From positions 498,341 through 562,340 of the forward strand of contig VXAI01000274.1 in assembly GCA_013399305.1 (NCBI GenBank): a stretch of DNA of 64,000 nt, in the 5' to 3' direction. Of the stretch, positions 43,101-50,350 are shown piece by piece. The notes under the pieces are model-generated. The model did not search any database and was not told the origin of the DNA. It was given only the letters and a program-made list of their open reading frames with translations. Position numbers and translations under genes: made by a program. Source of the DNA: Rostratula benghalensis. Taxonomy: Eukaryota > Chordata > Aves > Charadriiformes > Rostratulidae. How positions within the stretch are numbered: position 1 is the stretch's first letter; each line of letters starts with the position of its first letter.

Positions 43101-46100
43101 AGACCCATCAGCATTTGAGTGGTTTGCTGATCTTCTCTTCCATTTGGAAACAAAAATGGCTGAAAAAGGAAAAAATGACTTTCTAAGTTATCATATATTT
43201 CTTACTGGCTGGGATGAAAGTCAGGTAATAATGAAACTCTTACGAGTCTGAGTTAATGTACCTTGCTTTTTCCAGTATGGGAACATATGGAACAGGAACA
43301 ACTGAATAAATGATGGATGAAGCAGAGAGACAAAGAACTGTAAATATAAAGACACCAAGCCGTCTGTTTCCATCTCACATTTAGGAAAACAGCGAGAAAT
43401 GGAGAAATCAAGCCAGTCCTACACCTTGGCTTGGGCGGTGCTGGTTACAGGGTGTTTTGCAGAAAAGCATAGAGAGTCTTTCAAGAGCTTGTGAATGGAC
43501 ATTTGTCCATGTCTTCAGAAAGCGGGGTTTTATAAAGACAGTTGGTTTTGTTTACTCTTATTATTTAATTTTTGAAGTTCACATCCATGTTCAGTACCAT
43601 GTTGAACCCTGCTGTGCTTAGAACAATTTGGGAACAAACTCAATGGACTAATTCATGTTGTTCAAAATCGTATTTTCTCTGGTTGACTTCAAATTTGCCA
43701 TCTTACAACTTCTTTGGACCATACCAACACATGGCACTTAATCCTTGCACTGGGACAATTTCATTCAACTTTAGTCCTTAGATTCAGATAAGTTGATTAC
43801 TCTCCCTCTTCTTTTTAATGGGTCACTGAGATGACACTGTGAGCAGTTAGGCACCTGCCAGACAAACTGTCACAGAAAAGTCTGTGCTTTTATTTGCTCT
43901 GCTTTTTTCCTGTGGTCTATGTTGAATGAAAGACCGTAGAGATAAGGATGTAATGATAAAAAAAGTAGATTCCATAGAGCTTTTCCCTTCCTGCCTCTGC
44001 TGTTTCAAACAAACAAACAAANNNNNNNNNNNNNNNNNNNNNNNNNNNNNNNNNNNNNNNNNNNNNNNGTTTCTTTCTGCTTTCTTTAAAGATTCTGTCA
44101 AGCAATGAGGTACGTATTCAGAAAAAATCTACTCCTACCACGAAGTATATGGCAGTCACAGAAACCACCACTGTACATTAGCAATATCACAGGGTATTAC
44201 CTAAAACGTGTTTTGAAAGAACCTATTGAGGAACTTCAGAAAACCCAAAGTTGCCCTCCTCTCTCAACTGTCATCATCCCACTTCCCTCTTGGGCAAACA
44301 TCAGCCCAGAAGTCAGGTAGGGAGACAATTATCTTGCTGGGATATCTGGCTCTCTTCACCCGGGTGCCCTGCATTTTTCTAAAGTGCCGCCTTCTTCTCT
44401 CCAAACTTCATTGTCCAGTCTCCTGTCAGCACTGCCTGGTTGCCCTGTGCTGCCTGTTAGGTGACACATCCCTGAAGCTGTGCTGCTTACCCACCTACAC
44501 AAGTACTGCTCTTGCTGCTGCAGCACTCCAGCATCCCACCTCTGAAGGGCTGTGGGGGAAGACAAATGCTTTTGAGCAGTGGCCTCTCCTACTCTGACCA
44601 AGCCCAGGAAACTGTGCCGGGTAACAGCTCCACCTTCTTCAAACATCCATAAAGCTCCCTCATCTGACAGGTCTTACTTATGTTTAGTAAATTCCAGGTC
44701 ATTACTCCTCACAATTTGAGCTTCAGCACCAGTAATATTTGGATGATCCTTTACTTCTCCCTTAGCAAACAAACCCAACATTCTCCCCATTCTCTGCCTG
44801 TCTCACTACATAAATTACCAGAAGCTGGATGAAGCTGAACCCAAGCAGATTGGACAATTTATGACTTCTCGTGCACCCTTCACTACTGGCAGGTGTTTAC
44901 GCCTCAAACATAAAGCTTGTCCAATGCTTTGTAGATTCCACATTGGCATCAGATTGTCAAGCAGATATGGCATACCTCTGCCCTTGCTTGGACAAAAAAT
45001 CATGTTTCAGCCTATTGGTCCTTGAAATGCCCCTGAGATTCCTAGGCAACTTTGATGCTGTGAGCTATAACAAGGGCTAACACCAAAAATCCTGGAGAAG
45101 TTCCATTCAGCGTGAACAGAAATAGCCCATCTGCTCAGTGGCACAATTTTGCTGTAAAGAATTAAAAAATCCTGCCATTCCCCCACCTCCCACTCCCACC
45201 AAACACTGTAAGGTCTTTCTTAGGCTATTCTAAATCCTTCATGACATTGGCCCAAACTAACAAGAAGAAACTTTTAGAAACACGACCTCTTGTGAACAGC
45301 TCTCCTTGACCAGAATAATTGAGGTGTTAAGCATCATGGAAGACTCATTAGCACAAGAATACAGAATATTCTCAGGAAGTCGATCTAAATTTCAGAAATG
45401 ACTTCTGCAAGATATGATAATGATGCCTAGTTCATGCTAGGGCCTGAACTAAATGCAAAGCCCATTTTTCAACAGCTTTCCTCTGGTAATTTCTTGACAG
45501 TGATAGCAATGATGATAGTCTGTAGCAAAAAACAAGCGTATTACTCCTACACAACTGCGGCACAATTAGGAGAGATGGTGCTCTTGTTTTTATATGCACC
45601 GGGGAAGTACCCAGATAACATGGTAATGGGGATAGCATAGGAGCTGAGAGACAGTAAATGCTCTTGAAAATCAGGATTTGTTTTCTTGGCACTGGGAGTT
45701 GTGCAGCTCTCTTAGTTCAGTGCTGACCCCCTGAGCTGATCTACTTTTTGCACCTGCCTCCACCTAAGAGTCAAACCACTCAGGGTTTTACTTCTACCGA
45801 GCTGGTACATCTGCCGTTCTTTTCCATCAGCAGCTGAATGCTCTAAGCTACCTAAAGGTGCATATAATTGCTAATATTTACCACCAAAGTCTGTTGCAGT
45901 ACACTTTGTACCCTTTCCTAAACTCCAAGTCCACCTTTAAAATGGTTACTGTTGCTTCAAGATCTACAATGAATAAAGTGTAGGGTGAGATATTCAAAGA
46001 CTTTGGAAAGGTTTAGGAATCTAAGACCTGCCTGTAAAAGTGACTGAGGCACTTAGGCCCAGGGCAGTACAGATAGGGATTTAATCCCAACTAATTTCAA

Positions 46101-48028
46101 ACATTTCAGCTCAAGAAGCTGAACTTCTTTGAGGTCTTTGGTACTTTTGAAAGTGCATTTTACACTTCCTTGTCATATTGTGAACTCTTGAGTACTCTTC
46201 TCCTCTTCTCTCATCCCCTCTACTTCCTCATTCCACTGGATAATTACAGAGTTTCCCTCATTAGTATGTCTGTCTTTCACCATGAAGTAGGATTATTGCT
46301 TTCTTCTCTTATTTGGAGTATACATTGTTGACTCTAAAATTACTACCTTGTAAATTTGCCTCTAGGCTACTCACATAGCCCTACATTATGATGACAAGAT
46401 GGATGTAATTACTGGTTTGAGACAGAAGACTTGCTATGGAAGGCCAAATTGGGACAATGAGTTCAAGCAACTAGCTGAAAACCATCCTAGGTAAGGCACG
46501 TTGGCTTCTAATCCTGTTAGGTTACTCTTCCCTCAGCATAAACAGTGGGAGAAGGGGAGGACAAACCTTTCTAAATGACCCTTTTAAAATAATTTAGTTT
46601 TTTTGCTGTGTGGAAAGAAGATTTATGCTTAATGAAGCTTTTAATGAAGAAATCTCGGAAAGAGAATGCCAATAAAATCTAATTTTTGGACAAGAAAATC
46701 TAATATTTAGAAGTATTTCAATATCCTGGCCTTTGTCCAGATATAATTGAAACACACAATCCAATTACTGTTCTGCACAAAGGACAAAGTAGCATTAATT
46801 TCCCTTGAAGATGGTTATTAAAGAGATAAACTGTGATTTTTTTCTTATGATGTCAAGGATATGTTTGTTCCCCTAACATATTTGGCTACTCTTGCAAGAC
46901 TATGCTGTTCTGTTATTAGTTCATCTCTGCTGGCAAAGACAGTTCATTTGAACTTGGTGGATTTGCTAGTGGTCTGAGAAAAGCCTCTTTGTTCCTGAAA
47001 GCCTTTGAAGCAAGAATTTGAAACATTTTCTGTTCAGCAGTAGAAAATTCTGGAATTCTTGTGACTCTTTATGATTTCCAAAAATTTACCTGCTAATGCA
47101 AAATAAAGGCTTGTTTCTGGGAGACAGAAAGACACAAAAAAAGCAGAAAACTTTTTTTTTAAAGATGAAAAAGACTCAAGAAAAAGCTGAAAGGGAGGAG
47201 ATCAAAGAGAATAAAGTAAGCTACAAGAATACCATAAAATTGCAAAAATAACAGTAATAGAGAAACCACTTGATGGAGGTCAAAATAAATACAATCAGGA
47301 AATATGAAAGATTAAAAATACAGAAAGGCCAAGAGTAGAAAATGTTATTTTTTAAAGACCTTCTATAGGGATTCTACTGCATAAACAGAGTTTTTAAAGT
47401 CATAGATGGAACATTACTTTTTGTTAAGGACAACTGAGAAAAATCTTGTTTTCTGATGCTAAGGAAGGAGATGGGCATTAACTTTCTATAAGGGATCTTG
47501 TGGTATTGCCTTGGAAAGCCAACGTTAAAGTAACAGAAAAATCTGTATTTGCTTCTGAATCTTGATGACCATCTTTATGGTCAATGTTGAAACTATTAAA
47601 GAAAACCCTGCATAAACTAAGCTATCTTTATGAGAAAAAATCCTCTACCTTTTTTTGCTCTGAGTTACAGAAGGTTGAAGTGGCAAAAAAACTCAAAAGT
47701 TCCTATAGCGTGGTGGAACAATCAGCTTTTATAAACTGACTAAATTTTGGGTCCCTGCACTAAGATGCACAGACTTTCCCTTGGCCACAGCAGTGTCTTC
47801 TATCAGATGATTCGCAGGATTGTACCAATCCATGTTAAACCTAGTATAATCCAGCACCAGGGCAATATGGGCACTACTTCTAGGGACTATGGCTTGGGTG
47901 TCCAAATCATATCTACAGCCCTTCCTTTGCAGGAGCAAACTTTTTGAAACTCATGTTGTCACTTGTCACTCGCAGAGCCATTTAAAAATTTTCCATAGGC
48001 AGAAAAGTGTTAAATGAGGGGGAGGGAA

Positions 48029-48059
<31 letters not shown>

Positions 48060-48593
48060 TTCAGAAGTAAGGGAATCTTTTGTGTATGTTTTAGAAAAAC
48101 ATATAATTGACTTGGCTAGGGGAAAAATAATTTCAAATTTTCAGTCCAAGCAGAGTGTTTGCTTCTCTGATTAAAATAAACAATGAAGATCAAACCTGAA
48201 GAACTACTATTTAAAACAGTTTGTGACCTCTAATATAGCAATCCAAATAAATAATGCAATAAGACATAATAAACAGTAGAAGACATAATAAACACTGAAG
48301 TATTAAAGTAATTATACTGTAATGCTTTGTGACAGTAACACAGTTCTTTTTTCAAATGTATTTCTCAAAAAGCCATTTCAAAAGATGCAAAGCTGGAGGT
48401 GCCAAAAAGTACAGTTTATTCATTTACTCTGCTACTCTCATATTTTTCTTGTTATTGCGATTACAGCAACAGTATTGGAGTATTCTTCTGCGGACCCAAG
48501 ACTCTCTCTAAGATCCTTCAAAAGACATGCAACTCATATTCATCTGTTGACCCAAGAGGAGTTCAGTTTCACTATAACAAAGAAAGTTTCTAG
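10073..48593 (+). CDS. NOX3: NADPH oxidase 3 (NOX3), complete 13-exon gene
   Basis: Membrane flavocytochrome that passes electrons from NADPH through FAD and two hemes to O2, making superoxide; in mammals it acts mainly in the inner ear and pairs with p22phox (family knowledge). Joining 13 exons (listed separately) gives 1704 nt, 567 aa, with no internal stop; human NOX3 is 568 aa. Seen in the product: an N-terminal heme domain with His101, His115, His206 and His219 (NOX2 equivalents 101, 115, 209, 222), FAD motif HPFTLTSAP at 335-343, GIGVTPF at 407-413, a CGP motif at 534-536, and a C-terminus ending in Phe567. Exon lengths and phases equal those of CYBB except exon 6, which is 9 nt shorter. 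NOX3 identity rests on exon 2 (FYLFIDTF), [17 protein letters not shown] and YNKESF. Introns are 0.2-8.3 kb, all GT-AG. The start is the ATG at 10073, with A at -3 and G at +4. Confidence 0.96.
10118..10782 (+). other. NOX3: NOX3 intron 1 (665 nt)
   Basis: A GT-AG intron (GTGAGT...GGCAG), AT-rich, with an ATATATATAAATATTTTAA stretch near its 5' end. No repeat or other gene seen. Confidence 0.85.
10783..10878 (+). CDS. NOX3: NOX3 exon 2 (codons 16-47)
   Basis: A 96-nt phase-0 exon with acceptor CAG at 10780-10782 and donor GTAAGT at 10879. It encodes [15 protein letters not shown] followed by an acidic extracellular stretch ([13 protein letters not shown]) and IMLG. The first half is transmembrane helix 1. 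The acidic loop resembles human NOX3 (YWYEEEESFHYTR) rather than NOX1 or NOX2, which helps fix the paralogue. Length equals CYBB exon 2. Confidence 0.97.
10879..11086 (+). other. NOX3: NOX3 intron 2 (208 nt)
   Basis: The shortest intron of the gene, GTAAGT...CTACAG, AT-rich. Nothing else seen. Confidence 0.9.
11087..11197 (+). CDS. NOX3: NOX3 exon 3 (codons 48-84)
   Basis: A 111-nt phase-0 exon with acceptor ACAG before 11087 and donor GTAAGT at 11198. It encodes [20 protein letters not shown] then [17 protein letters not shown], nearly identical to human NOX3. It covers transmembrane helix 2 and the start of the cytosolic B loop, including the conserved ARA and RNL motifs. The intron before it is only 208 nt. 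Confidence 0.97.
11198..13019 (+). other. NOX3: NOX3 intron 3 (1822 nt)
   Basis: A GT-AG intron. Positions 12170-12620 are a GC-richer patch open in several frames on both strands, but with no recognisable protein. No repeat family recognised. Confidence 0.85.
13020..13104 (+). CDS. NOX3: NOX3 exon 4 (codons 85-112 plus 1 nt)
   Basis: An 85-nt exon found by homology. Acceptor ACCAAG ends at 13019; donor GTAAGC starts at 13105. It encodes [18 protein letters not shown] then [10 protein letters not shown] and one base of the next codon, which joins exon 5 to give Thr113. It holds the B-loop basic patch (RRQLDKN) and His101, a heme ligand. Length and phase equal CYBB exon 4. Residue 86 is Ser where human NOX3 and NOX2 have the second Cys of a CC pair. 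Confidence 0.95.
19357..19635 (-). repeat. Ancient CR1 LINE 3'-end fragment (antisense)
   Basis: The plus strand reads like the reverse complement of an old CR1 subfamily: GGGTCACTGAGTCCAATACC, then AAAGCTGCTTAGATTGCTTG, GAGTCTCATTCCTTTGATGG, TCTAATTTCCAGGCTCATTT and TTCATACCCATTTGGATTC in the expected order. It is strongly diverged. Confidence 0.65.
20333..20347 (+). repeat. Poly(A) run preceding microsatellite
   Basis: A run of A residues after AAAATAAAATT, ending at an ambiguous base (N at 20348) directly before the GAGAA array. Confidence 0.7.
20349..20444 (+). repeat. (GAGAA)n pentanucleotide microsatellite
   Basis: About 19 near-perfect tandem copies of GAGAA (TTCTC on the minus strand), followed by a degenerate AAAAGG tail to about 20470. 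A single N at 20348 at its left edge suggests the array was hard to sequence. It lies in NOX3 intron 4. The purine-only strand makes triplex or H-DNA formation plausible. Confidence 0.95.
21356..21501 (+). CDS. NOX3: NOX3 exon 5 (codons 113-161)
   Basis: A 146-nt exon (phase 1 in, phase 0 out) with acceptor CGCAG at 21351-21355 and donor GTAAGC at 21502. It encodes (T)[19 protein letters not shown] and continues through [19 protein letters not shown]. It supplies heme ligand His115 and conserved His119 in transmembrane helix 3, then an extracellular loop. NES at 149-151 is a potential N-glycosylation sequon shared with human NOX3. Length matches CYBB exon 5. Confidence 0.97.
21502..24647 (+). 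other. NOX3: NOX3 intron 5 (3146 nt)
   Basis: A GT-AG intron. The 3' end carries an interrupted trinucleotide-like tract at about 24549-24632 (AAC/AAT repeats, then three copies of TAATAC). No gene recognised; open frames around 21980-22990 on both strands lack family motifs. Confidence 0.85.
24549..24632 (+). repeat. Degenerate AAC/AAT trinucleotide tract
   Basis: An imperfect run of CAA, AAC, TAA and ACT triplets ending in AATACTAATACTAATACTG, directly before the polypyrimidine and acceptor of NOX3 exon 6. It lies 15 nt from the exon. Confidence 0.7.
24648..24829 (+). CDS. NOX3: NOX3 exon 6 (codons 162-221 plus 2 nt)
   Basis: A 182-nt exon with acceptor CTAG at 24644-24647 and donor GTAAGT at 24830. 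It begins [17 protein letters not shown] and continues through a helix ending [10 protein letters not shown], then [18 protein letters not shown] and HGM. It contains transmembrane helices 4 and 5 with heme ligands His206 and His219, the THH motif and sequon NTT at 162-164. It is 9 nt shorter than CYBB exon 6, as expected because NOX3 lacks three residues of the NOX2 extracellular loop. Confidence 0.97.
24830..27546 (+). other. NOX3: NOX3 intron 6 (2717 nt)
   Basis: A GT-AG intron ending in the double-AG acceptor of exon 7. No recognised repeat or other gene. Confidence 0.85.
27547..27676 (+). CDS. NOX3: NOX3 exon 7 (codons 222-265)
   Basis: A 130-nt exon with donor GTAAGA at 27677. Two AG dinucleotides lie 4 nt apart (27545-27546 and 27549-27550). 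Only the upstream one, in TTTTAAG, keeps the frame, giving HGMGQLVRGQT across the junction against human HGTGRIVRGQT; it also gives 130 nt as in CYBB. The exon encodes the long third extracellular loop with [19 protein letters not shown] and [11 protein letters not shown]. It has two N-glycosylation sequons (Asn237 and Asn250) and the conserved VRGQT motif. Confidence 0.94.
27677..30738 (+). other. NOX3: NOX3 intron 7 (3062 nt)
   Basis: A GT-AG intron. It contains a GC-richer patch at about 28900-29380 and an A13-T-A-T11 hairpin-forming tract at 29972-29997. No gene recognised. Confidence 0.85.
29972..29997. repeat. A-run/T-run inverted tract
   Basis: Thirteen A, then TA, then eleven T. The tract is nearly self-complementary, so it can form a hairpin. 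It lies in NOX3 intron 7, and I assign it no function. Confidence 0.75.
30739..30831 (+). CDS. NOX3: NOX3 exon 8 (codons 266-296)
   Basis: A 93-nt phase-0 exon with acceptor TACAG before 30739 and donor GTATGT at 30832. It encodes [20 protein letters not shown] then [11 protein letters not shown], closely matching human NOX3 ([20 protein letters not shown]). It forms transmembrane helix 6 and the linker into the cytosolic dehydrogenase domain. Length equals CYBB exon 8. Confidence 0.97.
30832..31996 (+). other. NOX3: NOX3 intron 8 (1165 nt)
   Basis: A GT-AG intron (GTATGT...TTTAG). No recognised repeat or other gene. Confidence 0.85.
31997..32250 (+). CDS. NOX3: NOX3 exon 9 (codons 297-380 plus 2 nt), FAD domain
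   Basis: A 254-nt exon with acceptor TTTAG before 31997. It encodes [20 protein letters not shown], then [33 protein letters not shown] and [29 protein letters not shown] (335-343) and the HIR/GDWT segment (351-359) are the FAD-binding FR-type motifs. VLELHMKK is typical of NOX3. The donor is AAG|GTTTGA, a weak match to consensus at +3 and +4. The frame stays open into the intron to a TAA at 32396-32398. Length equals CYBB exon 9. Confidence 0.97.
32251..35800 (+). other. NOX3: NOX3 intron 9 (3550 nt)
   Basis: Starts with the weak donor GTTTGA and ends at TGCTGCAG. No recognised repeat or other gene; the minus-strand open frame at 33098-33460 has no family motif. Confidence 0.85.
35801..35963 (+). 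CDS. NOX3: NOX3 exon 10 (codons 381-435)
   Basis: A 163-nt exon with acceptor TGCTGCAG ending at 35800 and donor GTAGGT at 35964. It encodes (R)[18 protein letters not shown], then [18 protein letters not shown] and [23 protein letters not shown] and GIGVTPF (407-413) are the NADPH pyrophosphate-binding elements. Residue 432 is Ala where human NOX3 and NOX2 have Lys. Length equals CYBB exon 10. Confidence 0.97.
37147..37203. repeat. TA-rich simple sequence
   Basis: A degenerate TATA/TACATA/TATG run (ACATATATGTATATACATG and similar) with several self-complementary stretches. Low-complexity DNA in intron 10. Confidence 0.7.
37425..37548 (+). repeat. MIR-like SINE relic
   Basis: Follows the order of the MIR core and 3' part: TGGTCTCCTTATTGGTGCAG, GTGGGAATACCAATG, a TGTTATGAGGCTAAA segment (compare GTTGTGAGGATTAAA), then GTGAAATATTTTGAAAGC. 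It is highly diverged, as expected of ancient amniote MIR copies in birds. Confidence 0.55.
38188..38580 (-). repeat. Ancient CR1 LINE relic (antisense)
   Basis: The plus strand reads as the reverse complement of an old CR1 subfamily shared with other sauropsids: GATCCATCTAGCCCAATATT, CTGTCTCCAGCAGTGGC, TTGTCTAATTGCTTTTTGAA, a GGCAACAAGTTC segment, and GTGAGGAAAACAAAACCACC. The order matches the element and the divergence is high. The right boundary is uncertain. Confidence 0.65.
40447..40460 (+). repeat. (AC)7 microsatellite
   Basis: Seven AC dinucleotides in NOX3 intron 10, followed by AAAA. Confidence 0.9.
43078..43224 (+). CDS. NOX3: NOX3 exon 11 (codons 436-484)
   Basis: A 147-nt phase-0 exon with acceptor GACAG before 43078 and donor GTAATA at 43225. 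It encodes [20 protein letters not shown], then [20 protein letters not shown] and [14 protein letters not shown] is the conserved NADPH-domain motif and LTGWD is a NOX family signature. Length equals CYBB exon 11. Confidence 0.97.
43225..46365 (+). other. NOX3: NOX3 intron 11 (about 3141 nt, with assembly gap)
   Basis: A GT-AG intron. It contains the N gap at 44022-44068, so its true length is unknown. A GC-richer patch (44300-44660) and weakly repeat-like sequence around 45960-46110 resemble no family I can name securely. Confidence 0.85.
44022..44068. other. Assembly gap (47 N)
   Basis: A run of 47 undetermined bases. Its left flank is a CAAA tetranucleotide run (CAAACAAACAAACAAA) and its right flank is GTTTCTTTCTGC. 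A microsatellite of unknown length is the likely cause. Open frames reading through it are meaningless. Confidence 0.99.
46366..46490 (+). CDS. NOX3: NOX3 exon 12 (codons 485-525 plus 2 nt)
   Basis: A 125-nt exon with acceptor TCTAG before 46366 and donor GTAAGG at 46491. It encodes [20 protein letters not shown] then [20 protein letters not shown] and P, with two bases of Ser526. The TGL(R/K)QKT and [10 protein letters not shown] motifs are diagnostic of the NOX1-3 group. Length equals CYBB exon 12. Confidence 0.97.
46491..48466 (+). other. NOX3: NOX3 intron 12 (1976 nt)
   Basis: A GT-AG intron (GTAAGG...TTACAG), AT-rich, with a 25-base A run at 48027-48051. No other feature. Confidence 0.85.
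48027..48051 (+). repeat. 25-base poly(A) tract
   Basis: An uninterrupted A run following a G-rich AGGGGGAGGG. It is not preceded by any retrogene that I can recognise. Confidence 0.9.
48467..48593 (+). CDS. NOX3: NOX3 exon 13, coding part and stop
   Basis: The final 127 coding nt, with acceptor TTACAG ending at 48466 and stop TAG at 48591-48593. It encodes (S)[19 protein letters not shown], then [20 protein letters not shown] and SF. CGP (534-536) contacts the NADPH nicotinamide region in this family, and the terminal aromatic Phe is conserved in NOX enzymes. Length equals the coding part of CYBB exon 13. Confidence 0.97.
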
Positions 48594-48725
48594 GCTGTAC
48601 TTCTTAACTACATCATCAGTATTGCCAAGTTGTGTATTTTTCACCACTTTCTCCTGTCCTCTACTCATTCTGCAGCATTCATTGAAGTAAGGGCTTGACT
48701 TCAATAAAAAAATGCCATCCTGTGA
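48594..48725 (+). other. NOX3: NOX3 3' UTR (inferred)
   Basis: The stretch between the stop codon and the first strong poly(A) signal. The cleavage site is inferred to lie 10-25 nt after the AATAAA, so the right end is approximate. This would be a short 3' UTR of about 130 nt. Other AATAAA strings occur further downstream, so a longer alternative 3' UTR is possible. Confidence 0.55.
48703..48708 (+). promoter_or_regulatory. NOX3: Polyadenylation signal AATAAA of NOX3
   Basis: A canonical AATAAA hexamer 110 nt after the stop codon, followed at about 20 nt by CCTGTGACAACT, which could act as a cleavage/GU-type downstream element. It is the first such hexamer after the stop. Confidence 0.6.
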
Positions 48726-49368
48726 CAACTAAAGATTTGGAGCTAAGATTCCTTAGCCTTTCCTTCAAAGAACCAAAAGGCTGATTCTCCATTTCTTACT
48801 TAATGATGCTGTGAATCCATCTACATCTGTGTGAAAACAAGCACAAACCACTAACTTTCAAAGAAAAAGGCGTAAGTAAAATGGACATTTAGAACAGTAC
48901 CTCACTCATGTGTATGATCAAAATACTACCACAGGCAATACTTGCATTCCTGCTGTTTAAATCGTGCCCAGACATTCAAAGCATTTTCCTTCCTGGTGTT
49001 CTGATTTTGCACTTCTTATAGCTTCCCACTGTGCACACATCCACATCCACATCCCCTTTTGTGCTGTAGCAATACCATTTATATATGCACTGTCCAACAA
49101 ATTCCTTTACCTACCAAACTACGCACCTCTTAAACCTGCCATTTCTGTAGTGATGGTGGCTGTGCATGCCATAAACTAATATGATCTGAGGTTTAATATA
49201 TTAAGGAGGCTCCAGAAATTTTTGCACTCAGCAAGTGGATCTCCTGAGACAGGCAACCAAAACTGGAGAAAAGTTTCAGGTGTCCTTTAAATGTCAGACA
49301 TCCTCATGGGCACTGAAGAATGGTCTCTAAAAGATAACGAATCAAGGATATATGACAGAGTGACTGAG
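48726..49368. other. 3' flank of NOX3, no gene recognised
   Basis: No recognisable exon, repeat or RNA gene between the inferred NOX3 3' end and the CR1 fragment. Confidence 0.5.
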
Positions 49369-50101
49369 TAGGGAAGGCACCCCTGGAGATCACCTACTCC
49401 AAACCCCCTGCTCAGAGCTGATTCTGTGATGACAGGAGTGACATTTGCATTCTTCCAGTCCTCAGGAACCTCCTCCCATCACCATGACCATTCAAAGATA
49501 ATGAAGAATGGCCAACTCCCTCAGCATTTGTGGGGGCATCCTATCAGTTCCCATGGACTTGTTTAAAAGCTCCCTAACCTGATCCTCCTTCACTGAGGGT
49601 AAGTTTGCATGACTTCAGATATCCCCACTTGCCTCAGGAGCCTGGGACTTCTGAAGGTCAGACTTAGCTTTAAAGACTGAGGTGAAAAATGCATGGAGTA
49701 CTTTTCTCTCCATGGCCTTGGGCACCAGGTCCTCTACCCTATTTAGCAGCAGACCAACATTTCCCCAGTCTTCCTTTTCCTATTCATGAATGCATAGCAG
49801 CCTTTCTTCTTGCCTTTCACTTCTCTCACCAGATTCAACTCCCATTGAACTTTGGCTTCCCTAACCCCGTGCCTGCACATTTAGTGCCCTGTCCCTTCTT
49901 CCATCTCTTGTACACTTCCTTTAGAGCTTGAGTTTTGTCAGGAGGGATTTGTTTCTCAATGCAGGCCTCCTACCACCTTTGTTTGACTTACTCCACAGCA
50001 AGAAGGATAATTTTTTAACTTGGAGCAAGCATTTCTTGAAAATCATCCAGTTCTCATTGACGCCTCTTCTCTCCAGGACCATAATGCATGGGATCCTTCC
50101 A
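49369..50101 (-). repeat. CR1 LINE fragment, internally deleted (antisense)
   Basis: Begins with about 60 nt of CR1 3' terminal region (CCCCTGGAGATCACCTACTC, CCAAACCCCCTGCTCAGAGC). It then jumps to the ORF2 region between endonuclease and reverse transcriptase: GGAGTGACATTTGCATTCTT, CCAGTCCTCAGGAACCTC, ATCAGTTCCCATGGACTTG, AACCTGATCCTCCTTCACTG, CAGTCTTCCTTTTCCTATTC, and finally CTTGAGTTTTGTCAGGAGG and ATGCATGGGATCCTTCCAAG. The minus strand would be coding; it is broken by stops and indels, so it is a dead copy. Confidence 0.8.
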
Positions 50102-50350
50102 AGCACAGAATTCACAGAATCACAGAAAGGACCTTTGGACACCATCTAGGCCAACCCCCTTGCCAAAACAGGTCCACCTAGAGCAGGTTGCACAGGAACT
50201 TGTCCAGGTGGGTTTTGAATGTTTCCAGAGATGGAGACTCCACCACCTGGGCAGCCTGTTCAGTGCTCTGCCACCCTCAAAGTAAAGAAGTTTCTCCTCA
50301 TGTTTAGATGGAACTTCCTATGTTTAATGTTGTGCCTGTTACCTCTTCTC
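50102..50350 (-). repeat. CR1 LINE 3' end (antisense), abutting older CR1
   Basis: Starts at the CR1 3' terminus with CACAGAATCACAGAAAGGAC (reverse complement), then CTAGAGCAGGTTGCACAGGA, GATGGAGACTCCACCACCTG, GGCAGCCTGTTCAGTGCTC and AAAGTAAAGAAGTTTCTCC. This is the canonical order of a CR1-Y-like 3' end, 5'-truncated as is usual. It sits exactly where the neighbouring CR1 ORF2 fragment stops, suggesting insertion into or recombination with that copy. Confidence 0.85.

Noticed and set aside
43847..44108. Open frames reading through the N run
   Set aside because: Undetermined bases cannot support coding sequence, and the flanks show no exon.
48540..48728. Minus-strand open frame opposite NOX3 exon 13
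   Set aside because: A shadow of the conserved plus-strand exon, with no independent support.
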